41,258 nucleotides of DNA from positions 1 through 41,258 of the forward strand of contig DATDPG010000036.1 of the NCBI GenBank assembly GCA_035292885.1. The letters run 5' to 3'. Of this stretch, positions 31,940-41,258 are shown in pieces. This DNA comes from Bdellovibrionota bacterium (GTDB taxonomy: Bacteria; Bdellovibrionota_G; JALEGL01; DATDPG01). A program made the translations under genes and the position numbers. Each line of letters begins with the position of its first letter. Within the stretch, counting starts at the first letter, position 1. The notes under the pieces were generated by a model. It saw only the letters and a list, made by a program, of their open reading frames with translations. It made no database searches and had not been told where the DNA came from.

Positions 31940-31978
31940 TACGGGACCTTTAAGAATCATAGCTGTTTAGACAGCCCT

Positions 31979-32572
31979 TTACGATAATTGGCCGACTTGA
32001 AGAAAGTACTTTAGAAGGCCGTTGCGGGCGTAAAACGTTCGGGTAGACAGGTTCCGGAAATAAGGCTGGCAAAGGCTGGAGTATGTTTCAGCGTTTCGCA
32101 CGTACCGACCACGATCCAGTGAACAAAAGAAATTATTGACCACATGGTATTTGGTGTAAACGGGATCAGAAAAGACGACACTCTTTCGAACCAGTCGGTG
32201 GAGTTCCTTCAGACAGAGATGGGCCCTGTCGTCGGGGAGATGATGGAGAAGACCGTAGCAAATCGCCTTGTCAAAACTCTTGTCGGGGAGCCGGGTTTCC
32301 GCGATATCGGCTCTAATAAAGCGACGGGTCGTGGTTTCTCCGTATTTTTCTTTGGCTCCTAAAATTCTAGCTTCGTTTGTGTCCACGCCGGTGTAGTCGA
32401 TATCGCCGCAGAATTTCAAGAAGGTCCCGTAACCGCATCCCGCATCCAGCAAGTTTTCTCCATGTCGAAGGTCTAGTGCGGATACAATCGGCCGGACTCT
32501 TAACCCGACCAAAAACGCGAGGCGCAATCCCTCATAAATCAACGGTGAATCCGCTAGAGACATGCCAAACAA
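31979..32572 (-). CDS. Class I SAM-dependent methyltransferase, small
   Basis: A 197-residue methyltransferase. SAM-binding motif I is LLDAGCGYGTFLKFCG, followed by IDYTGVDTNEARILGAKEK (acidic loop), FIRADIAETRLPDKSFDKAICY (motif III/IV) and LHHLPDDRAHLCLKELHRL. The C-terminus is Tyr/Phe-rich with several short hydrophobic segments. It differs from the 30142 methyltransferase in length and sequence. It sits 18 bases upstream of the GT2 stop-to-start region and 60 bases after the DUF2079 gene, on the same strand, so cotranscription is likely. Substrate unknown. Confidence 0.85.
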   Translation of the reverse strand: MFGMSLADSPLIYEGLRLAFLVGLRVRPIVSALDLRHGENLLDAGCGYGTFLKFCGDIDYTGVDTNEARILGAKEKYGETTTRRFIRADIAETRLPDKSFDKAICYGLLHHLPDDRAHLCLKELHRLVRKSVVFSDPVYTKYHVVNNFFCSLDRGRYVRNAETYSSLCQPYFRNLSTRTFYARNGLLKYFLQVGQLS

Positions 32573-32632
32573 ATAGTGTGGCCTTCGAGCCCTGTCACCA
32601 ATTATTTCTTCCGCAGAGCGGCGGAAAGGACG

Positions 32633-34009
32633 TCATTGGCGCCGGGTACGGAGAAAGAGAACAAGATCTTTCCCTTCGTATTCCGGCCGATAATGGAAGC
32701 GTTCGGCCACATCTCGAATGATCCGAGGAATCGAGCGGAGCCTTTCCTTATAATTGCTCTCCGACTCTCCGAGCGTTCGAACGGGGTTCTTTTCCAAAAT
32801 CAAGGCATCCACCCCCACCGCGACTTCCTTAAAAATCCACTTCCGCTCCGCCAAAGAGGCCAGCATTGCAACCGGCGCGGCGACCGACATCTCCGGCGAA
32901 ATTTTGGAGAGAATAGCGTCGGCCGCCCTCGCATATCGATCTTCCATAAATGATCCGGGATCCCCATTTCGATTCCAGGGAGCAAGTGAATAACTCCAAC
33001 TGATCACCACGGCGCATATACCGAAAACCATCATCGCGAGCTTTCGTTTGCGCGGGTCGATGGCTTCGAGGGCTTGAATCGAAGCAAAGGCCAAGAAAGG
33101 AATATAGAAAGCCGTGTAATGAAAATCGATTCGGCCGTACCAACCGGTGGGATAAGCAAGGAAAAACAACACCGGCAGCAAAATCCAGATCAGTGCCTTC
33201 GGCCGGTAAAGCGGGAGAAGTCCGAATCCCAAAAGGACCAGAAACGGGTCTCTCAGTTTCGTGCCAAGAATCTCAAGGCGGTTTGACGCGACTTGGGTCA
33301 AAGCCCTGGTGAAATGATCGGTCCAGACCTCTTGATTCCCAAATTTCACGAGCACGAGAGTCACAACCCACAGAATCGACAAGAGAAAGAGCGCACGTCC
33401 TTTCCATCGGTCATGCCGCATTCGATACAGGCCCCAGACGAAAAGAATACCCGCTGTCTCCTCCCGCGCCATGAGCGCGATCAAGAGCGCCAGAGTGGCC
33501 GCGTCGAAACGCCGCTGCGACCAAAAATAGAGGAAAAGTGCCAGGAACGGGAGTCCGAGCGTAAGTGGATGAAACTCAAAAAGGTTGGCGTTGTGGATGG
33601 AAGGGTGGAGAAGAACCGCTCCTCCAAGAAAAAGCGCAGCGGCAGGACCGAGCGCGCGTTTTGCTCCCAAGAAAGCAACCCAACCGGTGAACCCCAGAGC
33701 GAGGGACTGAAGAAAAAGAAGTAGCGGAATAATCGGAACCCATCGCCCTAACAATGCCGGGACATATAGAATCGGGTCGAAATGGGCGCCCCAGACATAC
33801 GAGCCTCCCAGCAGCGGCACATAGGGGTCTCCGTGTATCAACCCCCAAACACTGCGCACGTAGTTGGCCAGATCGTAACTTGTCGCATGGAACGTTCGGT
33901 GCTTCGCCCAAGAAAGTGTGAAGAACAGTGCGACGTAACCGGCCACAGTCGACGCCATGACGATACTGGCGGAATTGCTCCTGACGAAGAATGGCAAATT
34001 TCTTCTCAT
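32633..34009 (-). CDS. DUF2079 family polytopic membrane protein
   Basis: A 458-residue inner-membrane protein with about nine hydrophobic helices. DUF2079 features are HATSYDLANYVRSVWGLIHG near the N-terminus, GGSYVWGAHFDPILY, then NLFEFHPLTLGLPFLALFLY and REETAGILFVWG. The DLANY and HFDP segments resemble the first periplasmic loop of GT-C glycosyltransferases, where an acidic residue acts as base, so a role in glycosylation is plausible but unproven. The start is one base past the stop of the 34011 gene, so translation is coupled. A soluble C-terminal domain of about 120 residues follows the last helix. Confidence 0.85.
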   Translation of the reverse strand: MRRNLPFFVRSNSASIVMASTVAGYVALFFTLSWAKHRTFHATSYDLANYVRSVWGLIHGDPYVPLLGGSYVWGAHFDPILYVPALLGRWVPIIPLLLFLQSLALGFTGWVAFLGAKRALGPAAALFLGGAVLLHPSIHNANLFEFHPLTLGLPFLALFLYFWSQRRFDAATLALLIALMAREETAGILFVWGLYRMRHDRWKGRALFLLSILWVVTLVLVKFGNQEVWTDHFTRALTQVASNRLEILGTKLRDPFLVLLGFGLLPLYRPKALIWILLPVLFFLAYPTGWYGRIDFHYTAFYIPFLAFASIQALEAIDPRKRKLAMMVFGICAVVISWSYSLAPWNRNGDPGSFMEDRYARAADAILSKISPEMSVAAPVAMLASLAERKWIFKEVAVGVDALILEKNPVRTLGESESNYKERLRSIPRIIRDVAERFHYRPEYEGKDLVLFLRTRRQ

Positions 34010-34010
34010 T

Positions 34011-35942
34011 TTAGTTTGCTGTTTCCGACGGTAGAACCTTCAGGATTACGAATGTGTTGTTCTCGAAGGCGACGGCGAGCTCCGGATATAGGGTAGTGGG
34101 AAGGCGCCGTCGCCGAAAGAAGAGATAATCAATTCCCAATTCGCGCGCCAATTCATCGCCTCTTCGCCGATCCAAGGAGTCGAACATATCCTCGATCTTG
34201 TTCGCGATGGACTCGTACGCGGCGGAGTCGACGTTCATGAGGGCCCCGTGTGAGCGATCGAGGATCACGCTCCGTCTCCCGCTCAGCATGAGAAGATAAT
34301 TGAATTCCCGAACCGGCGTCTGAACAACGGAATCTTTTGGAGTCTTATCGCGCAAAAATCGAGCGGCCTCCGAAAAATCTTCGGCTGTGACGTTCGGTTG
34401 AGATTGCGTCTGTAATCGCAAAATTCCATACGCAACCGTCTCGTAGAGCGAAGAAAGCAGTCCCGCGAACAAAAGTGGTGCCAGCCATGTCATATTCCAT
34501 CGTTTCTTTGGCTCAAGGATTCCGAGTAAGGAGGGTGCCGCTACGATCGCCATCAGGCAATACGTCACAAAGATCGCATTCTTCGAAAAATCGTTGGCCA
34601 GGAGACCCGTGGATGAAATGAAGAGACTGGCTCCGAGCGACACGAAGAGTAGGGCGCGTTCCCAAGAAGAAAGGCTCGGCCAAAGAGATCGCGGTCGAAG
34701 GAAAGCCAAAACGAGATATGGAGCCATGCTCAAAATCAACCTTCCGGGATAGAAAAGAGACGGGAACCCGATATGAAACCCCGATGTCTTGGATAACTGG
34801 GCGGGCTTTATTTCCAGGGCGAATGTGGCGAAGAGGATCAGGGTTGCGGCCAGAGGGAAAAAAACATCCCGAAATTTCACCGAACGTATGGCACGCATGT
34901 AATATCGCGCCAGCAGCCAGACTCCTAAGAGTCCGAACCCCAGAATTCCCACGTAGATCGAACTTCCGATGGTGGTTAATACCCATAACGGCGCGAGGAT
35001 GAGAATCCGCCTCGGGCTTGAGGCCCGCAGGATGAGTGCGGGGACGAGGAAAAATGTGGATGTGCTCAGGAGATGTTGCGGCATCCAGCCTGCCGTCGTG
35101 AGGAAGTCGAGAACGCTGGCAATCGTCTGATTCCAGCCGCTGGCGAGTCCCGGCGCCGTCGCCCACCAACATCCCCAGAGCGTTCCCGAACATCGGATCA
35201 GATTTGGAAGAAGTCGGACGAACAGAACGATAAAGTCGAGCCCACCGAATAAGGCGAGCAAACCCACGGCAGCTAGGCTTTCACCTGCAGATCTGTTTTG
35301 TGATCGTAGCCAAAATAGGAGTGCATACAGGAATCCAGCCGCCGTGAGAAAGGCGAATAGGCCGTAGGCGTGAGCCGTCGAGATTCCACCTCCGGCCGTC
35401 AGTGAGGCGGGGAGAAGATGAAAAAAATAATAGTAGGAGAGCGGAATATCCTGAAAAGGTCTGAAAAAGGGATTGACGGGCGGAAGTGAATGGTTTTGGA
35501 GAGCATAAATGACGCCCGCATGTTTCGGGTAATCGTAAAAGATCGGGAAGTAGCGAGAAGAATCTTGGGACTCAAAGAGTTTCAAGGTCAGCGTGATGAA
35601 AATGATCGCTAAGATTGCGAGGAATAGGGTTCGTTTTTTCCCCGACAACGTCGGTTCGATGGGCTCAACGTGGGTGGGCGGATAACGTCGAGAAAGGAAT
35701 AAGAGAACAAGGGAAACGACGACCAGCCAGGCTGAAACCGACCACGGTCGAATCGGAAATAGGTGCCCCCCAATGAATAGAAGGGCGGGCGATAGAAGGA
35801 GGCTTAAGGAAATAGGGAGAAAAACCCGGTCGAACCGCCTGATCCGGTTCCAATATCCCAGATACGCAACGGAAGCGGCTCCCGGTAGCCAACCGACACA
35901 AAAAAGCGTGGTCAGGATTACGCCGAACGATTTCGAAGCCAT
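34011..35942 (-). CDS. Large polytopic membrane protein, GT-C-like
   Basis: A 643-residue protein with about 13 predicted transmembrane helices and a soluble C-terminal domain of about 130 residues. I cannot assign it to a named family with confidence. After helix 4 comes a long periplasmic loop ([17 protein letters not shown], then [18 protein letters not shown]), whose Asp and Tyr cluster resembles loop 1 of GT-C mannosyl and arabinosyl transferases and of DUF2298-type proteins. Start ATG 35942 overlaps the transketolase stop by 25 bases, and its stop is one base from the DUF2079 start, so the three genes are cotranscribed. It may add sugars to a lipid-linked or protein acceptor. Confidence 0.7.
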   Translation of the reverse strand: MASKSFGVILTTLFCVGWLPGAASVAYLGYWNRIRRFDRVFLPISLSLLLSPALLFIGGHLFPIRPWSVSAWLVVVSLVLLFLSRRYPPTHVEPIEPTLSGKKRTLFLAILAIIFITLTLKLFESQDSSRYFPIFYDYPKHAGVIYALQNHSLPPVNPFFRPFQDIPLSYYYFFHLLPASLTAGGGISTAHAYGLFAFLTAAGFLYALLFWLRSQNRSAGESLAAVGLLALFGGLDFIVLFVRLLPNLIRCSGTLWGCWWATAPGLASGWNQTIASVLDFLTTAGWMPQHLLSTSTFFLVPALILRASSPRRILILAPLWVLTTIGSSIYVGILGFGLLGVWLLARYYMRAIRSVKFRDVFFPLAATLILFATFALEIKPAQLSKTSGFHIGFPSLFYPGRLILSMAPYLVLAFLRPRSLWPSLSSWERALLFVSLGASLFISSTGLLANDFSKNAIFVTYCLMAIVAAPSLLGILEPKKRWNMTWLAPLLFAGLLSSLYETVAYGILRLQTQSQPNVTAEDFSEAARFLRDKTPKDSVVQTPVREFNYLLMLSGRRSVILDRSHGALMNVDSAAYESIANKIEDMFDSLDRRRGDELARELGIDYLFFRRRRLPTTLYPELAVAFENNTFVILKVLPSETAN

Positions 35943-37930
35943 TCGCTCACTTGCTTCGTCACGTTTGAAGTCGTAAATCCGAACTTTTCCGCCAGGACGT
36001 GATCGGGGGCCGATTCACCGAAGTGGTCGATTCCGATCACCAGCCCGCGAACTCCGATCCACTTGTACCAGAGGTCGCCTCGCGAGGCTTCGACAACCGC
36101 GGCGGGAATATCCTTGGGCAATACCTTTTCTCGGTATCCGTCACTCTGCTGAGCGAAGAGTTCCACGCACGGCATCGACACGACCCGGACGTCTATTCCT
36201 TGGGTCAATAGTTCCTTGCGAGCGGCCAGCGCCAGGTGGAGTTCGGATCCGGTGGCGAGAAGGACGGCGTCGGGGGACCCCTTTTTCGCTTCGGTCGCGA
36301 CATAACCGCCCTTCAGTATGTCTTGTGTGGAGACGCTGGCATCCCGTTCAATGGCCGGCACTTTCTGGCGTGTCAGACAGATGGCGGTCGGTCCATTTTT
36401 CCTGGACAGCGCGATCTGCCAGGCCGCCGCACATTCTAGGGGATCCGCGGGGCGCACGAGAGTTAGATTGGGAATCAGTCGAAGAGAAGCCAGGTGCTCG
36501 ATTGGCTGATGTGTGGGGCCGTCTTCACCCAAAAAGACCGAGTCATGCGTAAACACGAAAATAACTTGAAGCCGGCTCAATGCGGCGACCCGGATCGCAG
36601 GGCGCATATAGTCCGAAAAAATCAGAAACGTCGAGCCGAGCGGTATGAAACTCCCGTATAGCGCGCAACCGTTGAGGATACCGCCCATGGCATGTTCTCG
36701 AACGCCGAACGCGATATTCCGTCCCGCGAAATTCTCCGGTTGAATGGACGGTGCCCCCAAGATGCGGGTTTTCGTCGAAGTTTCGAGGTCAGCGGAACCG
36801 CCGATCAGCGAGGGGACTGCCTGTGCAACTCGCTGCTGCAGCTCGCCGGATATCGATCGCGTGGCGTTAGGCATTTTCGGCGGGTTTGAACAGAGATTGG
36901 TGAAGAGATCCTTCGGAACCGAGCGTTCCCAATGTTGATCCCACAGCGTGGAGAGGTCGGAATGATTCTTTCTCCAGCGGGCCAGGCCGTCACTCCATGC
37001 TCGAAATTCTTTTTCCAGCGTCGCCGCGCGGTCGGCAAACAGCTTACGGACGGAATCCGGGACCAAAAACTTCGGTTCCAGAGGCCAGCCGAGCGCCTCC
37101 TTTGTGGCTTTAACCTCCGCGGCTCCCAGAGGGGCTCCGTGGGATTCCGAACTGTCCTGTTTGCTCGGCGCTCCATGGGCGATGTGTGTGCGGGCGAGAA
37201 CCAGGGATGGGCGGGCGGTTTCTGCGCGAGCATTTTCAATGGCCTTTTGAATTTGGGCATGGTTGTGTCCGTCGATCCGCTCCGTATGCCAGCCGTATCC
37301 TTCAAATCTCTTCGCAACATCTTCGGTGAACGTGATCTTGGTTTCGCCGTCGATCGAAATCTGATTGTCGTCATAAATATAGATGAGGTTCCCCAGCTTT
37401 AGATGTCCGGCGAGGGATGCGGCTTCACTCGAAATCCCTTCCATGAGATCGCCGTCGCTGACGATGGCGTAAACGTGGTGGTCCACGGGTGCGAAATCGG
37501 GGCGGTTGAACCGTTGCGCCATCATTTTGGCAGCGATGGCCATTCCGACTCCGTCGGCAAAGCCCTGGCCGAGCGGCCCGGTTGTCGCCTCGACGCCGGG
37601 GGTTCGACCGTATTCCGGGTGGCCGGGCGTTCGGCTTCCCCACTGACGGAAATTCTTGATTTCGTCGAGAGGGAGGTCGTAGCCGGACAGGTGAAGTAAG
37701 GCGTAGAGGAGCATCGATCCGTGACCGGCCGAAAGAACGAACCGATCGCGGTTCGGCCAGTTCGGGTGGGATGGATTGTACCGAAGGTATTTCAGCCAGA
37801 GGAGGCACGCATAATCCGCAGCTCCCATGGGCATCCCTGGGTGGCCTGCATTTGCTTTCTCCACGGCGTCCACCGCTAACATCCTGATTGTATTTATGGA
37901 AAGGCGAATCGGATCAGTCTCGGTCGTCAC
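35918..37930 (-). CDS. tkt: Transketolase
   Basis: A 670-residue TPP-dependent enzyme of the non-oxidative pentose phosphate pathway. Characteristic parts are [35 protein letters not shown], the TPP-binding [19 protein letters not shown] running to [19 protein letters not shown]-like [19 protein letters not shown], and [18 protein letters not shown]. The start is placed at GTG 37930, since GGAGGA lies about seven bases upstream and homologs start here; ATG 37960 is possible but has no ribosome site. Its position inside a membrane-glycan cluster suggests supply of sugar precursors, but it may be an ordinary housekeeping copy. Confidence 0.96.
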   Translation of the reverse strand: MTTETDPIRLSINTIRMLAVDAVEKANAGHPGMPMGAADYACLLWLKYLRYNPSHPNWPNRDRFVLSAGHGSMLLYALLHLSGYDLPLDEIKNFRQWGSRTPGHPEYGRTPGVEATTGPLGQGFADGVGMAIAAKMMAQRFNRPDFAPVDHHVYAIVSDGDLMEGISSEAASLAGHLKLGNLIYIYDDNQISIDGETKITFTEDVAKRFEGYGWHTERIDGHNHAQIQKAIENARAETARPSLVLARTHIAHGAPSKQDSSESHGAPLGAAEVKATKEALGWPLEPKFLVPDSVRKLFADRAATLEKEFRAWSDGLARWRKNHSDLSTLWDQHWERSVPKDLFTNLCSNPPKMPNATRSISGELQQRVAQAVPSLIGGSADLETSTKTRILGAPSIQPENFAGRNIAFGVREHAMGGILNGCALYGSFIPLGSTFLIFSDYMRPAIRVAALSRLQVIFVFTHDSVFLGEDGPTHQPIEHLASLRLIPNLTLVRPADPLECAAAWQIALSRKNGPTAICLTRQKVPAIERDASVSTQDILKGGYVATEAKKGSPDAVLLATGSELHLALAARKELLTQGIDVRVVSMPCVELFAQQSDGYREKVLPKDIPAAVVEASRGDLWYKWIGVRGLVIGIDHFGESAPDHVLAEKFGFTTSNVTKQVSEWLRNRSA

Positions 37931-38008
37931 GCGGAATCCTCCAAAGGCCAGCGAGCGCATTTTTCTAACGTAGAGCCGTCCGAATGTCGAATCATCCTTC
38001 GCATCTCC

Positions 38009-39793
38009 CTATTCTTCTTGATCCACGAGCGAGGCGAGCTCATGGCTCGCCCGTTCCAATTCTGCAGCCGGGGTTCCCGACAAGGACAGGGCTTCGTGAA
38101 AAGCGCTTAAGGCTTGCGGTTTCTTTCCCTCATTCCAGTAGAGGCGCCCCAACGCCATGTAAAGAGGAGGTATGGCGGGAGCGCGTCGGAGGGCGTCCTT
38201 TAACGTCTTTTCAGCCGCTTTCGAACGGCCCGCTTGGATCTCCAGTTGAGCGGCCAGAAGCGCACACTTTGGAAATGCGCCTGGATAGATGTAGCCGTCC
38301 CGCAGGAGCTGAACCGCATCGTCCAAGCGCCCGTCTTTGGCCAACGATTTGGCCAACAGGGTTCGCCCGTCGACATGATGCGGTTCGAGAAGCAGCAGTC
38401 GGCGTAAACTTTCTTGAGCTTCCCTCTCCCTTTCCGACTTTCTCAATACGAATCCGAGATTAAACAGTGCTTCGGGATAAGTCGGATTTAGTGTGAGGGC
38501 ATGGCGCAGGGCGACTTCCGCTTCTGTGTAACGTCCTTCGTCAGCGAGGGCGGCGCCAAGGTTGAGGTACGGGCGAGGTTTCTGCGGGGATTTTCCGACG
38601 GAATCCTGCCACAACGACACTTCACTATTCCATACCTGGTTTCGGGCATACGTCATTCCTGTCAAGAGGATGATCCAAGCAATTGCCGCAATGCCGACGG
38701 CTCTTTTGCCGAGCTGTTCGATCAGGACGACCGTCGCCAACGAGAGGCCGGCCAACGGAAGATAGAGATGTCGCTCCGCCATAAAGTCGCGGAACGGCAC
38801 AATTGAATTGGTTGGCGACAACGTAACGGCAAACCAAGCCAGGCCTAATGTAAAAAGGGGAAGCTTCCGGTAGTACTTGACGGCCGCACCAAAGAGCAGG
38901 CCGAGGAGGCCGAACGAAAACAGGAAACGAGGATCGAAAAGACTCGTCGTGATTTCAAAGTCGTGATCGATGTTTTGACCGATCGGCACCAAATACATTT
39001 CAAGAAAACGGACCCAAACACCCGCTTGTGTAAGGAAGTGGTGCCGCGGACTCATCACCTCGAGTCCGATGGTTCGATAATGAGGCGTTTCAAAAAACAT
39101 GTAGAGAGTTGGAATTACCGCCAATGCGAACCAGAACGGTGCATGAATCTTAAAGTCAGACCGCACCGACGATTTTGTTCGTCGCGGACAGAGGAAGAAA
39201 TCCGCTCCAAGCAGGAGGACCGGAAGGACAACGGCATTTTCTTTGGAAAGGAGAGCACAAATTTCAAACAGGAGGGACGCACCGTAAAAGAGAATCGATC
39301 TCTGAATTGAAGGCGATCGTCGGAACTCAAGGAACGTGGCGACGCACGCCAGGACGAAAGAGGTCATGAGGAGTCCGGAACGACTGTTGATATAGATTAC
39401 CGATTCGGTCTGTAAAGGATGCAAGAGGAAGATCGACGCGGCGCCGATAGGAACCCACCGGATTTTCCCGTTTCTGCGTTCCGGAAAGAAACTCTCGACG
39501 AGCATCAGGACGGCCAGAAATAGAAGGCCGTTTGCCAAATGAATCACGAGATTCGTGACGTGGTAAACCAACGGTGCGCTCCCTCCGGCAAAATAGTTGA
39601 GGGCCAGCGACAGGACGAAGATCGGCCTGGTTTCCTGAAAGCCGGAATGGAAAAGTGCGCGGAGGTTCGTCAGCGTGTGGATGCCGGTGTTCGCGACAAT
39701 ATGAAAATAATCGTCGTACACGAACGGCGCGTTAAGCGTGCTGAAATAGACGCCGGCAGTCAGGGCCAGGAGAGCCAACAAGCGAAAGCCCAT
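38009..39793 (-). CDS. TMTC-like membrane protein with TPR repeats
   Basis: A 594-residue protein in two parts. Residues 1-380 form about ten transmembrane helices with GT-C features: FVYDDYFHIVANTGI (acidic DDY loop), THAEAV-like HPLQTESVIYINSRSGLL, and ALLSKENAVVLPVLLL. Residues about 400-590 hold five tetratricopeptide repeats (PYLNLGAALADEGRYTEAE, YPEALFNLGFVLRKSE and others). This layout matches TMTC/PMT-like O-mannosyltransferases and their bacterial relatives. It lies 78 bases upstream of the transketolase start with the same orientation. Protein or lipid O-glycosylation is inferred; substrate and sugar are unknown. Confidence 0.85.
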   Translation of the reverse strand: MGFRLLALLALTAGVYFSTLNAPFVYDDYFHIVANTGIHTLTNLRALFHSGFQETRPIFVLSLALNYFAGGSAPLVYHVTNLVIHLANGLLFLAVLMLVESFFPERRNGKIRWVPIGAASIFLLHPLQTESVIYINSRSGLLMTSFVLACVATFLEFRRSPSIQRSILFYGASLLFEICALLSKENAVVLPVLLLGADFFLCPRRTKSSVRSDFKIHAPFWFALAVIPTLYMFFETPHYRTIGLEVMSPRHHFLTQAGVWVRFLEMYLVPIGQNIDHDFEITTSLFDPRFLFSFGLLGLLFGAAVKYYRKLPLFTLGLAWFAVTLSPTNSIVPFRDFMAERHLYLPLAGLSLATVVLIEQLGKRAVGIAAIAWIILLTGMTYARNQVWNSEVSLWQDSVGKSPQKPRPYLNLGAALADEGRYTEAEVALRHALTLNPTYPEALFNLGFVLRKSEREREAQESLRRLLLLEPHHVDGRTLLAKSLAKDGRLDDAVQLLRDGYIYPGAFPKCALLAAQLEIQAGRSKAAEKTLKDALRRAPAIPPLYMALGRLYWNEGKKPQALSAFHEALSLSGTPAAELERASHELASLVDQEE

Positions 39794-39835
39794 AGATGTT
39801 TAGTCTACGGGCTTCCGATTTGAATTCTAGGAAAC

Positions 39836-41258
39836 TTATCCGCAGCCGCAGGAACCCGCTGAAGCTTCGTGGCCGTGGGACGCTTCAGAGGAACAACAGC
39901 CGCTCGATGGCATCTCGTTCAACGTCGGCAGGGAGTTCGCTGGTGCCGCGAATTCCGCCACCGGGAGTGAACCGGAGCGAACCGTCGCGGCGTCTTCCTC
40001 TTTCATTTGGGATGGGAACATCCCGAGATCGGCCTGGTTCTTATACATGCCGAGCGAAACGCTGATCGACTCCTCGACGCGCTCCCGATAGTACGGGCCC
40101 GAATTATACGTGCAGAACGGATAGATCCGGCCGTCCCGCGCGCTGTAATGAATGATGCAGCGTTTTACCCGCTCAATGTCGTAATTGTACGGATCCTGGA
40201 AATGCATTCCCGCGACGAAGAGCGTCGGATAGCCGTGCTTCGTGTGATGCGTCGGGTTTTGCGAGACATCCTTGCTGTGATAGCCGTCCAAGACCCCCAA
40301 GAGACGTCGGAAGGACAAACCCTTCGGGGCCTTGTCGCCACGATAATACTTCCGAAGTATTCCGAGCGTCTTTGCTTTCGTAAAAATCTGCGTGGCAGCC
40401 GAAGAGGTGCCTCCGTTCTTCGCGTTTTTCTCCCGGACTTCTTTGGCCAGATTCGAAACGTCCACGAGCGCGGACCGCAGATCAAAAAAGTCGGTCAGCG
40501 AGCGGACTTCCTTTTTCTCATGTGGTTCGACGAACAGATAAGCGCCATTTCCGCAATCGGGATGGCACGTGATCGTCATCGCCGGCTCACCGGAGAGCGC
40601 TTCCGAAAGTTTGGAGAACGGAGAGGTGCAACCGAGCGGAAGCCAGCCCCCCTTGGCCGGAATCAGGCCGGTCTGTTTTTCCACGTCCAGCGCGAGATGC
40701 GTCATCGTGTAGCGCTTCTCAATTCGATTGCGTTCGTTGATTCGGCCCGTGAAGCAGACCGGCTGGAACGAAACGCCGGTGATTACGTCTACGTTTTCCA
40801 CGGCGAATCGGATGATGTCTCCGACCTGGTGGTCGTTCACGCCTTTGACCAAAACGGGCACCAGAACGACGCGAAGGCCGACCTTTCGCGCGTTCTGAAT
40901 GACTTTGCGCTTGGTGTCCATGATCTTCTCCGCGCGCGTCTTAAACTGGACATCGTCCGTGACACCGTCGAACTGAAGGTAAAGCGTGTGCATCCCCGCT
41001 TCCTTCGCCTTCTTGGCAAATTCGTAGTTGGAGAAATTCTTTCCGTTCGTTGCGACCTGGATGTGCCAGAAGCCCATCTCCTTGGCCATTTCGACGATCT
41101 TGTGGAACTGCGGGTGAATCGTCGGCTCGCCTCCGGCAAATTGAACGACCTTGGCCGGAACCGGTTTCATATCCCGGAGGTTTTGAAGCATCCGGCGGAT
41201 GTCCACGAGATCGGGTTCGCACACATAGCCGGCCGCATTCGCATTCGCGAAGCAAACC
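39836..41258 (-). CDS. Radical SAM protein, tetraether-synthase-like (MJ0619 family), partial
   Basis: The frame runs off the right edge; 473 residues are visible and the N-terminus with the first two CxxxCxxC cysteines is missing. The visible start reads VCFANANAAGYVCEPDL, the end of the cluster motif as in archaeal Tes/MJ0619 homologs, then VQFAGGEPTIHPQFHKIV (SAM-binding GGEP). Further on are CHPDCGNGAYLF and CIIHYSARDGRIYPFCTYN, cysteine sets that bind auxiliary clusters in this family. An unusual tail ends in a CC pair, His/Glu-rich residues and SCGCG. Family members join lipid chains to make membrane-spanning lipids in archaea; other reactions are possible here. An ATG at 41224 is not the true start. 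Confidence 0.85.
   Translation of the reverse strand, partial: VCFANANAAGYVCEPDLVDIRRMLQNLRDMKPVPAKVVQFAGGEPTIHPQFHKIVEMAKEMGFWHIQVATNGKNFSNYEFAKKAKEAGMHTLYLQFDGVTDDVQFKTRAEKIMDTKRKVIQNARKVGLRVVLVPVLVKGVNDHQVGDIIRFAVENVDVITGVSFQPVCFTGRINERNRIEKRYTMTHLALDVEKQTGLIPAKGGWLPLGCTSPFSKLSEALSGEPAMTITCHPDCGNGAYLFVEPHEKKEVRSLTDFFDLRSALVDVSNLAKEVREKNAKNGGTSSAATQIFTKAKTLGILRKYYRGDKAPKGLSFRRLLGVLDGYHSKDVSQNPTHHTKHGYPTLFVAGMHFQDPYNYDIERVKRCIIHYSARDGRIYPFCTYNSGPYYRERVEESISVSLGMYKNQADLGMFPSQMKEEDAATVRSGSLPVAEFAAPANSLPTLNEMPSSGCCSSEASHGHEASAGSCGCG

Overview
The window reads as a piece of a Gram-negative bacterial chromosome with moderate-to-high GC. It carries a periplasmic diheme cytochrome peroxidase, a probable outer-membrane DUF1207 protein, a lipoprotein-like exported protein, a monofunctional peptidoglycan glycosyltransferase and many Sec signal peptides. 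The mix (K+-independent-type membrane pyrophosphatase, B12-dependent class II ribonucleotide reductase, divergent eukaryotic-like kinase, Ser-rich lipoprotein, small palindromic intergenic elements) would suit a deltaproteobacterium-like or candidate-phylum lineage. That placement is a guess; no rRNA or tRNA gene is present to fix it.

Layout: 1-2.0 kb (minus) a kinase-fold protein with degenerate catalytic motifs, cut by the left edge, immediately downstream of moaA. 2.1-5.5 kb a small secreted protein with a clear terminator, a PurD-like ATP-grasp ligase converging on a compact M42/M28-like metallohydrolase, and a YggS-like protein whose PLP lysine appears to be Arg. 5.5-14.1 kb mostly plus-strand housekeeping and envelope genes (AI-2E-type permease, RRM protein, DUF1207, mtgA, marC, efp, nitroreductase, dicarboxylate symporter) with minus-strand panE. 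Three different palindromic elements lie here, each touching a coding region. 14.2-17.7 kb a membrane H+-pyrophosphatase coupled to a cytochrome c peroxidase. 17.7-19.7 kb two unrelated PIN-domain toxin-antitoxin pairs bracketing a DUF554 membrane protein. 19.8-22.6 kb class II RNR. 23.1-23.9 kb the poly-Ser lipoprotein.

24.1-28.2 kb is a thiamine operon: TPP riboswitch, thiC, thiS, thiG, thiE and ygfZ, with overlapping reading frames. A HigBA-like toxin-antitoxin pair follows at once, flanked by two copies of the last 168 bp of ygfZ; this looks like a recombinational insertion into the ygfZ 3' end. A cupin gene converges on the second copy and a metallo-beta-lactamase-fold hydrolase diverges from the cupin.

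30.1-39.8 kb (minus) is a tightly packed cluster of two methyltransferases, a GT2 polyprenyl-linked glycosyltransferase, three polytopic GT-C-like membrane proteins and a transketolase, probably a surface glycan or glycosylation locus. The right edge cuts a radical SAM enzyme of the tetraether-synthase-like (MJ0619-type) family.

The strongest points for follow-up are the ygfZ/higBA mosaic duplication (28.07-29.10 kb), the pseudokinase, the lysine-less YggS-like protein, EF-P with Asn at its modification loop, the divergent pyrophosphatase, two putative leaderless promoters of near-identical geometry, and the palindromic element that seems to supply a start codon. I saw no CRISPR array, transposase, prophage, rRNA or tRNA gene.
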